This document shows positions 18,196-25,349 of a stretch of 64,000 bases of DNA, piece after piece. This DNA is from Chromatiales bacterium (GTDB lineage Bacteria; Pseudomonadota; Gammaproteobacteria; Steroidobacterales; GCA-2729495), in the NCBI GenBank assembly GCA_020351875.1, contig CP070671.1:224814-288813 (forward strand), read 5' to 3'. The position numbers were made by a program, and so were the translations under genes. How positions within the stretch are numbered: position 1 is the stretch's first letter; each line of letters opens with the position of its first letter. The notes beneath the pieces were generated by a model. That model did not search any database, was not told the origin of the DNA, and was given only the letters and a program-made list of their open reading frames with translations.

Positions 18196-18333
18196 CTAGA
18201 GGCGTTTCGCCAGTTCCCGAATGCAGGCGGCACGCTGGGCAATATTCTCTTCCAGTGCCTGCAGCTCGCTGAGAAGCGCTTTCTTCACATCCTGCTTCTG
18301 CAGGTTAGTGTCGAGTAGTTCCTCCAGTTCGGT
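18196..18333 (-). pseudogene. Remnant C-terminal coiled-coil of an unidentified protein
   Basis: A 45-codon open frame ends in TAG at 18196 and reads TELEELLDTNLQKQDVKKAL followed by LSELQALEENIAQRAACIRELAKRL. The heptad pattern and charge are those of a real coiled coil, but a TAA sits directly before it (18334-18336) and no ATG lies in frame; the only start inside is a GTG after fourteen further codons. It lies after the terminator of the PEP-CTERM gene, so it would have no obvious transcript. It looks like the tail of a gene whose front was lost. Nothing else is evident in the 18148-18435 gap besides this and the terminator. Confidence 0.35.
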
Positions 18334-18378
18334 TTATGACTACCCGATAGACAGTGGCAGCTTTGCCGATTCACGGAG

Positions 18379-18407
18379 AAAAAAAGGGCCGGTCGCGAGA
18401 CCGGCCC
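18379..18407 (-). terminator. Rho-independent terminator of the PEP-CTERM gene
   Basis: A perfect 9-bp stem GGGCCGGTC/GACCGGCCC (18386-18394 with 18399-18407, loop GCGA) is followed on the minus strand by seven T residues. It lies about 30 bases after the stop of the PEP-CTERM gene. Confidence 0.9.
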
Positions 18408-18435
18408 CTAAACTTCATATCGGACTAAGCTTTAG

Positions 18436-19113
18436 TCAGGCGATGCGGCGCCTCACAGCACCCAGCAACCCGATGGCCGAACCAAACAGCCAGACGGCGG
18501 CGGGGATCGGAACGATTTCCAGCGATGCGCTGTCGAATCTCGGTGCACCACCTGGACCACCTTCAGCGAAGGCTCCGGTAATGAGGGTAATCCGTACACC
18601 GTTTGCCCCAACGTCAGAGGGAACTGGTGCACCAATGACCCCAATTTCAATCCAGGTATCTAGTGGGGCAGAGGCGTCAATGGTCGACCCAAAGGAAACA
18701 ACGTTAGGGATAGGAACACCATCTTTTAACCACTCAAGATTCAGTGCAGCAACCTGACCACCCGCCATAGGATCAAGACTGTCGTTCATCACCATGACAG
18801 TGCCAGTCACGATGTCATTCGGGCCTAAACCCAGAATATCTTGAAATGCGCCACCGAAGCCGAAGGCTTTGAGGACAACGTCCCCGTCAAAAGCTCCAGT
18901 CGGACCGATCGGCGGCTGGCCTTGGATACGGATCATCCCATCGAAAGCCGTCCATCCCGTGCCCGCGTCAGGCAAAAACGTTTCAGGGCCCTCAAACCCT
19001 TCGTCTTCAAAACTTGGATTGACGAGCACGTTTACTGCCGATGCGTTTGACGCAATTAGGAAACTCGCTGCCATCGCAATGGCGACGCGCGTCCAGTTAC
19101 TTATCAACTTCAT
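18436..19113 (-). CDS. PEP-CTERM sorting-domain protein
   Basis: The 225-residue protein has a signal peptide (NWTRVAIAMAASFLIASNASA) and a C-terminal sorting tail VPIPAAVWLFGSAIGLLG followed by RRRIA, the variant of the PEP-CTERM tail common in gammaproteobacteria. Exosortase cuts such tails and the proteins end up at the cell surface or in the matrix. The middle (NVLVNPSFEDEGFEGPETFLPDAGTGW) resembles carbohydrate-binding jelly-roll domains that start with NPSFE. I chose the ATG at 19113 because GGAG precedes it by six bases; a longer frame to 19263 runs into the leader terminator. A LacI-type operator/promoter lies upstream at 19378-19404. No exosortase gene is in the window. Confidence 0.87.
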   Translation of the reverse strand: MKLISNWTRVAIAMAASFLIASNASAVNVLVNPSFEDEGFEGPETFLPDAGTGWTAFDGMIRIQGQPPIGPTGAFDGDVVLKAFGFGGAFQDILGLGPNDIVTGTVMVMNDSLDPMAGGQVAALNLEWLKDGVPIPNVVSFGSTIDASAPLDTWIEIGVIGAPVPSDVGANGVRITLITGAFAEGGPGGAPRFDSASLEIVPIPAAVWLFGSAIGLLGAVRRRIA

Positions 19114-19241
19114 TGTTATCTCCAGACTGTAGTCACTTGATCGGTAAGTTCTTCTTCGCTGCGTTGTCATTCCTGTGTCGGCAACGAGTTCGTACCTTAT
19201 CTGGCCAGTTGTTGCCGAGTGGCGGGCGCATTTAGTCGCCC

Positions 19242-19288
19242 AAAAAAAACGCCCGAAGGCCAAGTCCCCAAGGACTGGTCTTCAAGCG
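19242..19288 (-). terminator. Intrinsic terminator inside the PEP-CTERM leader
   Basis: On the minus strand a long stem (GGACT/AGTCC next to a TTGG loop, continuing through GAAG/CTTC with one bulge and a two-base mismatch, closing with GC pairs) is followed by eight T residues at 19249-19242. It stands between the operator/promoter at 19378-19404 and the gene start at 19113, so transcripts from that promoter must pass it. It is either an attenuator or the end of a short RNA. Confidence 0.75.
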
Positions 19289-19371
19289 TCATCGGCAGTC
19301 GCGTTACGCCCTAACCCTGGTCGCTGCTGCCTGTGGCGGCAAAGGAGGTAGCGCGTGTTTCGACTTACATG
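19242..19371 (-). ncRNA. Candidate regulated small RNA or riboswitch/attenuator leader
   Basis: From the likely transcription start near 19371 to the T-run at 19242 is about 130 bases. Besides the terminator stem it can form a small hairpin around TGCCGCCACAGGCA and contains no convincing open reading frame. I compared it by eye with c-di-GMP-I, cobalamin and ZTP riboswitch consensus signatures and found no match. The rest of the gap between the PEP-CTERM gene and the next gene (19405-19559) is AT-richer and holds nothing further that I recognise. Confidence 0.3.
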
Positions 19372-19377
19372 TCAACC

Positions 19378-19404
19378 ATATTACCCGATTGACACCGCTG
19401 TCAA
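19378..19404 (-). promoter_or_regulatory. LacI-type operator overlapping promoter (site A)
   Basis: TTGACACCGCTGTCAA at 19389-19404 has perfect 6-base inverted arms around a 4-base centre. Read on the minus strand, its first arm is a TTGACA -35 box, followed 15 bases later by TAATAT (19383-19378) as a -10 box. The promoter points to the PEP-CTERM gene. The same operator recurs at 21087, 25209 and 40492. Confidence 0.7.
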
Positions 19405-19559
19405 CAAGGCGCCGTGCTAAATTCTTAACTTGGCATTAAATTCTCGCATATTATGTAAGCTACTGAGTCACCAATCGAAAATCTGGGGGCCCGATAGGCC
19501 GTTCGCCTGAGAGTTGTATCCCGCAACTTCCGGCTGCCCCCGGAGGCAATTCACGATGT

Positions 19560-21026
19560 TCAAGCAGTGGCCGGTGCACCGCGCCGCTGCTCCAGTTCCA
19601 ATCTGACTTCGTGAGCCTTTTCTTCCGTCATCTGGTAGGTCGCGATAGTCCAGATCGCGATCCCCGATGTTGCAAACGGCACAAACGCGTCGAAGAAGCG
19701 CATCAGGAATATCGTGCGCTCCGTCTGGTTGCCCTCCAGGGCAACGTCGAACCCGGTCGCATTCAGCAGGAAGCCACCTGCCGCGAGCGCGGCGGCCATG
19801 CCGAGTTTCACCACCCACCAGAAGATCGACCCGTACATGCCCTCGCGCCGTTCATTTGTCTCCAGTTCATCCAGGTCAACGACGTCCGCAATCATCGACG
19901 GCATCAGGGTGAAGAGCGCGCCGAGGCCGAAGGCCATCAGCGGCGCGGGTACCAGCAGCAGCCAGGGGACGGCAGGGTTGTAACAGACCCATTTCAAGGC
20001 GTAGCCGAGCATCGAGATGCCGATCGCCACATAGAAAGTCTGCCGCTTGCCGAGTTTCGTGCCCAGCCAGGTCACGAAGACGACGACGCAGAAGGTCGAA
20101 ACCGCACCCAGCGTGCCCGAATAACCCGCGTATTCCGCGCCTTTGACGGTATCGCCACCAAACACGTAGTAGATGATGACGTAGAACTGGAACGATGCGA
20201 TCAGCATGAAGCCGTTGAATACCAGGAAAGTCGCGGCGCAGAGTTTAAGAAATGGCTTGAACTTGAGCGTCGTCAGGAATCCCTGCAGGAACCCGTTGAT
20301 GCTTCGCAGGGCAACCGCAAGCGCTCCTTCCTGCTGCGGACCATCTTCCGGGGTTTCCGTCTCGGCGATGAATTTGAAGCGCTCGCGCAGGAAGATCGCC
20401 GGCATGATGCCAATCACGATGACGGCGGCGGCAATGACAATCGACAGCCCGGCCGCACCGTCAACCATATTTTCAAACCAGCGCTCGTTCTGCATGATGA
20501 GCAGGAACCACGGTGCGATGACGTAGGCGAGCTGGCCGATGAAGTTTTGCACGCCCATCAGTCGCGTGCGCTCGTGGTAATCCGGGGTCAGTTCATAGCC
20601 AAAAGCTACCCACGGCGTCGCAAACATCGTGTATGCCAGGTAGAAGAAGAAAGACCCCGTCAGGAAATACCAGAAATAGAAGGATTCGCTCCTGCCATCG
20701 GGCAACTGCCAGAGCAGCGCAAAGATGACGGCAGCGGCAATGGCGCCCACGAAGATATAGGGCCGCCGCCGTCCCCAGCGGGTCTTGGTGTTGTCGGAGA
20801 TGTAGCCCATCAACGGATCGGTGATCGCATCGGTCAGGCGGGGCAGGGCGCTGAGCAGGCCGACGAGCGCCGGATTCATTCCCAGGCCCAGGTTGAGAAC
20901 GATTACCATACCGCCGATCGCAGCGGCCAGGAGATTGTTGACTAAGGCCCCAAACCCGTAGATCACCTTTTGGTAAAAAGGGATGCGATCCTCGGGCGCG
21001 GTGGCGTAGTGTGTGGTTTCGCTCAT
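19560..21026 (-). CDS. GPH-family (MelB-like) sugar:cation symporter
   Basis: The 488-residue membrane protein has about twelve transmembrane segments and the signature loop of glycoside-pentoside-hexuronide symporters: LPRLTDAITDPLMGYISDNTKTRWGRRRPYIF, with the Asp residues for cation binding and the RxGRRRP loop. It should import a sugar or oligosaccharide with Na+ or H+ across the inner membrane. It is divergent from the GH3 gene, with a LacI-type operator in the shared gap (21087-21102), so it likely brings in the beta-glucan oligosaccharides that the GH3 enzyme and the phosphorylase then use. Confidence 0.88.
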   Translation of the reverse strand: MSETTHYATAPEDRIPFYQKVIYGFGALVNNLLAAAIGGMVIVLNLGLGMNPALVGLLSALPRLTDAITDPLMGYISDNTKTRWGRRRPYIFVGAIAAAVIFALLWQLPDGRSESFYFWYFLTGSFFFYLAYTMFATPWVAFGYELTPDYHERTRLMGVQNFIGQLAYVIAPWFLLIMQNERWFENMVDGAAGLSIVIAAAVIVIGIMPAIFLRERFKFIAETETPEDGPQQEGALAVALRSINGFLQGFLTTLKFKPFLKLCAATFLVFNGFMLIASFQFYVIIYYVFGGDTVKGAEYAGYSGTLGAVSTFCVVVFVTWLGTKLGKRQTFYVAIGISMLGYALKWVCYNPAVPWLLLVPAPLMAFGLGALFTLMPSMIADVVDLDELETNERREGMYGSIFWWVVKLGMAAALAAGGFLLNATGFDVALEGNQTERTIFLMRFFDAFVPFATSGIAIWTIATYQMTEEKAHEVRLELEQRRGAPATA

Positions 21027-21086
21027 TCTGTCGTGCCCGGTGGTGGTTCTGAGTATTGAGCGCTTATCGGCACATGCTCCAACAAA

Positions 21087-21115
21087 TTGACAGCGCTGTC
21101 TATCATTGCTACAAA
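21087..21115 (+). promoter_or_regulatory. LacI-type operator overlapping bglX promoter (site B)
   Basis: TTGACAGCGCTGTCTA at 21087-21102 is the operator; its TTGACA is a consensus -35 box with TACAAA (21110-21115) 17 bases downstream as -10. The GH3 gene starts 18 bases further on. The palindrome lies in the gap shared with the divergent GPH transporter gene and could control both. Confidence 0.75.
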
Positions 21116-21132
21116 GCCCGCGGACGTGAGCG

Positions 21133-23355
21133 ATGACTAAGACTACAGCTGTTCCATCGAATGTGCCGAACCCGGTCGAGCAACGGGTTGCCGATTTGTT
21201 GGCCCGAATGACGCTGACCGAGAAGGTCGGACAAATGCGTCAGGTCAATGCCAGCGAAGGCCATCCGCCTGATTATCTTGCGGCATTGATCAGGGCCGGA
21301 TCCGTCGGCGCGGTGATCAACCAGGCCGATGTTCACGTTATCAACGAGCTGCAGCGGCTCGCGGTAGAAGAAAGCCGGCTGGGAATTCCGCTGCTGGTGG
21401 GCCGCGATGTCATTCATGGCTTCAGGACGATTTTCCCGATACCGCTTGGACAGGCGGCTACCTGGAACCCGGAGCTGGTGCGCGAGGGCGCGCGGGTCGC
21501 AGCGCTCGAGGCGGCGGCAGCGGGCATCAACTGGACATTCGCGCCAATGATCGATATTGCCCGTGATCCGCGCTGGGGCCGGATCGCCGAGAGCTTTGGT
21601 GAGGACGTCTTTTTGACCGCCGCGCTCGCGGTCGCCATGGTGGAGGGTTTGCAGGGTGACGATCTGTCGTCGCCCGGCAGCATCGCTGCGTGCGCCAAGC
21701 ATTTTGCCGGTTACGGGGCCGTGGAAAGTGGGTGCGATTATGCGACCACCAATATTCCGGAAAACCAACTGCGCAACGTCTATTTGCCGCCGTTCAAAGC
21801 GGCGGTGGAGGTGGGCGTCGCGACGCTGATGACTTCATTCAGCGATATCGACGGGGTGCCGGGCACGGCCAACGCGTTTCTGCTGCGGCAGATACTGCGA
21901 AATGAATGGGGTTTTCCGGGTGTTGTCGTCAGCGACTGGGATTCCGTTCACCAGCTGCAAATTCACGGGTTGACCGAGAACGACGGGGAGTCAGCTTTCG
22001 AAGCCGTGACCGCGGGCGTCGATATGGAAATGGCGGGGGACGTTTACGCCAATCACCTCGCTGCACTGGTCGAATCGGGTCGAATCGCGATCGGCATGAT
22101 CGATGCCGCCGTCGCCAATGTATTGCGCACCAAGTTTCAGCTGGGTTTGTTCGAGCATCCGTACGTCGAGCCGGCGGCGCACCCCTCGCCCGGGAGTGAG
22201 CACGCGCTGTTGGCGGCGAAAAGGATGGCAGCGCAAAGCGTCGTTATGCTCAAGAACGATAGTCGCACCCTGCCGTTATCTATACAACAGTTGAGTTCCG
22301 TGGCAATCATCGGTCCGCTGGCGGACGCGCCATACGAGCAGCTGGGAACGTGGATTTTTGATGGCGACGTCGCGCTGAGCGTTACGCCGCTGGAAGCGAT
22401 TCGCACCCTGCTTGGTGACGCGGTCGAGGTCCGTCACCTGCGTGCGATGGAGAATTCGCGCAGCCGGGAGACGGAGGCCTTCAACGAAGCTGTCGAAGCC
22501 GCGCATGCCTGCGACGTGGCCATTCTGTTCCTCGGCGAAGAATCGATCCTGTCCGGGGAAGCGCATTCGCGCGCCGATATCCATCTGCCTGGCGACCAGG
22601 CGAAGCTCGTGCAGCGTATCAGGGAAACCGGCACACCCGTTGTTGCCGTGATCATGGCGGGCCGCCCACTGACGCTGGCAAACATCGTCGATGATGTCGA
22701 CGCGCTGCTGTTCGCCTGGCACCCGGGAACGATGGCTGGCCCGGCCATTGCAGATCTGTTGTTTGGCCGTGAATCGCCTTCCGGAAAGCTGCCCGTGTCA
22801 TTTCCCCGTATGGTTGGGCAAGTCCCGATCTACTACAGCCACAAGAATTCCGGCAAACCCCCGTCACCCGACAACATTGTGCACATCGACGACATCGATA
22901 CATTCGCCGAACAGACATCCGTCGGCATGACTTCATTTCACCTGGATGCGGGTTACACGCCGCTGTTCGCCTTCGGTCACGGACTGTCCTACGCGGAGTT
23001 CGAATATGACCACATTCGAACCGGCGCGCACACAGTCAGCATTGGCGACGCCGTGACCATCAGCGCGGAGCTGACCAACAAGAGCGACATTGCGGCGGAC
23101 GAAGTGGCGCAGTTGTACGTGCGCGATCTGGCCGGGAGCGTGACCAGGCCCATCAGGCAACTGGCCGGCTTCCAACGGCTGCGTCTGGAACCCGGCCAGA
23201 CCGTGACAGTCGCGTTCCGGCTGCATACCGATGATCTCGCGTTCTACGGGCGCGACCAGAATCTGGCGGCCGAGCCCGGGGAGTTCCACGCCTGGATTGG
23301 TGGCAGTTCGGAGACAGAACTCAGAACAGAATTCCGCATCGTCGCGAGCGGCTGA
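21133..23355 (+). CDS. bglX: GH3-family beta-glucosidase, cytoplasmic
   Basis: The 740-residue enzyme has the two-domain GH3 layout plus a C-terminal fibronectin-III-like domain (SAELTNKSDIAADEVAQLYVRDLAGSVTRP). LLVGRDVIHGFRTIFPIPL, the KHFAGYGAVESGCDY segment and VVVSDWDSV, with nucleophile Asp268, are typical of BglX. It removes terminal glucose from beta-linked oligosaccharides. Unlike E. coli BglX there is no signal peptide, so it acts in the cytoplasm on imported oligosaccharides. It is under the site B operator and is followed after 17 bases by an SP-family sugar transporter. Confidence 0.92.
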   Translation: MTKTTAVPSNVPNPVEQRVADLLARMTLTEKVGQMRQVNASEGHPPDYLAALIRAGSVGAVINQADVHVINELQRLAVEESRLGIPLLVGRDVIHGFRTIFPIPLGQAATWNPELVREGARVAALEAAAAGINWTFAPMIDIARDPRWGRIAESFGEDVFLTAALAVAMVEGLQGDDLSSPGSIAACAKHFAGYGAVESGCDYATTNIPENQLRNVYLPPFKAAVEVGVATLMTSFSDIDGVPGTANAFLLRQILRNEWGFPGVVVSDWDSVHQLQIHGLTENDGESAFEAVTAGVDMEMAGDVYANHLAALVESGRIAIGMIDAAVANVLRTKFQLGLFEHPYVEPAAHPSPGSEHALLAAKRMAAQSVVMLKNDSRTLPLSIQQLSSVAIIGPLADAPYEQLGTWIFDGDVALSVTPLEAIRTLLGDAVEVRHLRAMENSRSRETEAFNEAVEAAHACDVAILFLGEESILSGEAHSRADIHLPGDQAKLVQRIRETGTPVVAVIMAGRPLTLANIVDDVDALLFAWHPGTMAGPAIADLLFGRESPSGKLPVSFPRMVGQVPIYYSHKNSGKPPSPDNIVHIDDIDTFAEQTSVGMTSFHLDAGYTPLFAFGHGLSYAEFEYDHIRTGAHTVSIGDAVTISAELTNKSDIAADEVAQLYVRDLAGSVTRPIRQLAGFQRLRLEPGQTVTVAFRLHTDDLAFYGRDQNLAAEPGEFHAWIGGSSETELRTEFRIVASG

Positions 23356-23372
23356 ATCGCAGGGCCACGCCG

Positions 23373-24935
23373 GTGACACAACATGTGCGATTCTCCATCA
23401 CGATCGCCTTGATCGTGGCGCTCGGCGGATTCCTGATGGGCTTTGACGCTTCCGTTATCTCGGGCGTCGTCAGCTTCATCGAGACCGAGTTCGAGCTGTC
23501 CAAGCTGGAACTCGGCTGGACCGTGTCATCGCTGGCGTTCACGGCGACGTTGGCGATGATGGTGGCGGGTCCAATCAGTGATCGCATCGGTCGACGCTCC
23601 GTATTGACCGTTGCAGCCGTGCTGTTCGCGATATCGGCGATCCTGTCGGCCGTTGCACCAACGTTTGCGCTCTTGGTGATCGCGCGCATGATCGGTGGCC
23701 TCGGCGTCGGCGCCGCCCTGATCATCGCACCCATGTACATTGCCGAGATCGCGCCGGCAGAGACCCGGGGCCGTTTGGTTTCCTTCAACCAGCTGAATAT
23801 CGTCATCGGGATCTCGGCGGCATTCTTCAGCAACTACCTGATTCTCACGCTCGGTGAATCCGACCTCGCCTGGGCGGCGCTGCTTCGCCTTGGCGAATGG
23901 AATTGGCGCTGGATGCTCGGTGTCGAAGCCCTGCCAGCGGTGTTGTATTTCCTTGCCTTATTGCTCGTGCCAGAGAGTCCGCGCTGGCTCGCGATGCAGG
24001 GCAATGACAGCGCAGCCCTGGCGGTGCTTGAAAAGGTCAGCGGCCCTGACAAGGCCGCCGCCGAACTAAGGGAGGTGCGCAAGAGCCTCGATGAAGAGTC
24101 CGGGCGCGCGAAGGCATCTCTCCGCGATCTGTTTCATCCGTCCATGAAACTGGTGCTCACGATCGGGGTATCGGTGGGCATTCTGCAACAGATCACGGGC
24201 ATCAACTCGGTGCTGTTCTACTCGCCAATGATCTTCCAGCGCACCGGCATAGGTACCGACGCCGCATTCATGCAGGCGGTCATCGTCGGTCTGGTCAATC
24301 TCGTGTTTACGCTCGTGGCAATCGCACTGGTCGACCGGCTGGGGCGGCGGCCGCTGCTGGGTTTCGGTTTAACCGGGATCGCGGTTGGCATGTTGACGCT
24401 GGCCTACGGCTTCGGTACGGAGACCTACACGCTTGACCGGGCCGCGATCGATGCATTACCGGTCGAGATAGATCGGGCGCAGATTGCCACCGTTGTCGAC
24501 GAGACATTCCAGAGCGACGTCGAGTTTCGCGACACGGTCTCGTCCGCGATCGGCCCAGAAAATTACAGCAAGCATGAATCTGCCCTGGTCAATAGCGCGA
24601 TTGACGTGAATTCCGCGTTGGTCCTCGTCGGGATTCTCGGGTTTATCGCCAGTTTCGCAGTCTCGATTGGTCCAGTCATGTGGGTGCTGTTCTCCGAGTT
24701 GTTCCCCAACCGGGTGCGCGGTATGGCGATTTCGTTTGTCGGGCTCATCAACTCGACGGTCGCCTTTCTGGTTCAGCTCGTGTTCCCATGGGAGCTGGAG
24801 AATCTGGGCAACACCAACACTTTCCTGATCTACGGGATCACTGCAGTCGTTGGCATGGTCTTCGTCATGCGCATACTCCCGGAAACCCGCGGCCGCTCGC
24901 TGGAAGAGCTGGAGCGCGAGCTGGTCAGGGGCTGA
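23373..24935 (+). CDS. Sugar porter (SP) family MFS transporter
   Basis: The 520-residue protein shows the SP-family motifs: GFDASVISG in helix 1, DRIGRRSVL between helices 2 and 3, AETRGRLVSFNQL, LVPESPRWL after helix 6, QQITGINSVLFYSP in helix 7, DRLGRRPLL and the closing PETRGRSLEELE. It imports glucose or a small glucoside by proton symport. About 60 residues longer than usual, owing to an acidic loop between helices 9 and 10 (ETYTLDRAAIDALPVEID onwards). The GTG at 23373 is the likely start, 17 bases after the GH3 gene, so both are in one operon controlled from site B. Confidence 0.9.
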   Translation: MTQHVRFSITIALIVALGGFLMGFDASVISGVVSFIETEFELSKLELGWTVSSLAFTATLAMMVAGPISDRIGRRSVLTVAAVLFAISAILSAVAPTFALLVIARMIGGLGVGAALIIAPMYIAEIAPAETRGRLVSFNQLNIVIGISAAFFSNYLILTLGESDLAWAALLRLGEWNWRWMLGVEALPAVLYFLALLLVPESPRWLAMQGNDSAALAVLEKVSGPDKAAAELREVRKSLDEESGRAKASLRDLFHPSMKLVLTIGVSVGILQQITGINSVLFYSPMIFQRTGIGTDAAFMQAVIVGLVNLVFTLVAIALVDRLGRRPLLGFGLTGIAVGMLTLAYGFGTETYTLDRAAIDALPVEIDRAQIATVVDETFQSDVEFRDTVSSAIGPENYSKHESALVNSAIDVNSALVLVGILGFIASFAVSIGPVMWVLFSELFPNRVRGMAISFVGLINSTVAFLVQLVFPWELENLGNTNTFLIYGITAVVGMVFVMRILPETRGRSLEELERELVRG

Positions 24936-25200
24936 CTTAACTAGTACGCCTCGATTCGATGATCGCCTTAGTCCGCTTGGTGGAATGGGGTATTGGCGCG
25001 GCGCTGGCTTTGGTTGCCGGTGGAAGTGGGTGCCGGCTAGTGCCCAGGACATGGTTTGACAGAATGCTGTCACACGGATAGCCGCACCCTGCGGCGATCA
25101 ATGCGCTAACGGAAATGCGGCGCGACCAATCGCGAAATGCCATTGGAAACCGTGCGCTTGCCGCATTAATCTCAACCGCCTGACTCTTGGCAGTAGCATG

Positions 25201-25237
25201 TTGTCAAATTGACAACGCTGTCATTCTTTGTTACTGA
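25201..25237 (+). promoter_or_regulatory. LacI-type operator with overlapping second palindrome (site C)
   Basis: TTGACAACGCTGTCAT (25209-25224) is the shared operator. Overlapping it on the left is a second perfect palindrome, TTGTCAAATTGACAA (25201-25215), which uses the same TTGACA arm. The TTGACA is again a consensus -35 box; the -10 at the expected spacing (TACTGA, 25232-25237) is poor. The large GH16 gene starts about 110 bases on. Confidence 0.7.
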
Positions 25238-25349
25238 TTGGTGTCGAGGCGGGCAGCGTGGCCAAAGCTCACCGTTTGCTTTCGCAGCACTCAAAAACTC
25301 GATGAGGATGGCCCGGCGTCAGAAGAAAAAGAATCCAGAGAAAACGTCC

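Noticed and set aside
19242..19377. A c-di-GMP-I or other known riboswitch in the PEP-CTERM leader
   Set aside because: The consensus elements I know (for example the GCAAAGCC and GGTAGGTAGC pieces in order on the right strand) are not present; the structure is reported only as unidentified.
19611..20945. A 444-codon plus-strand frame over the GPH transporter gene, and similar long frames antisense to other genes (for example 47954-49042 and 61028-62467)
   Set aside because: They are antisense to genes with clear family motifs, have arginine/histidine/glycine-rich composition from GC-rich DNA and no motif or ribosome site.
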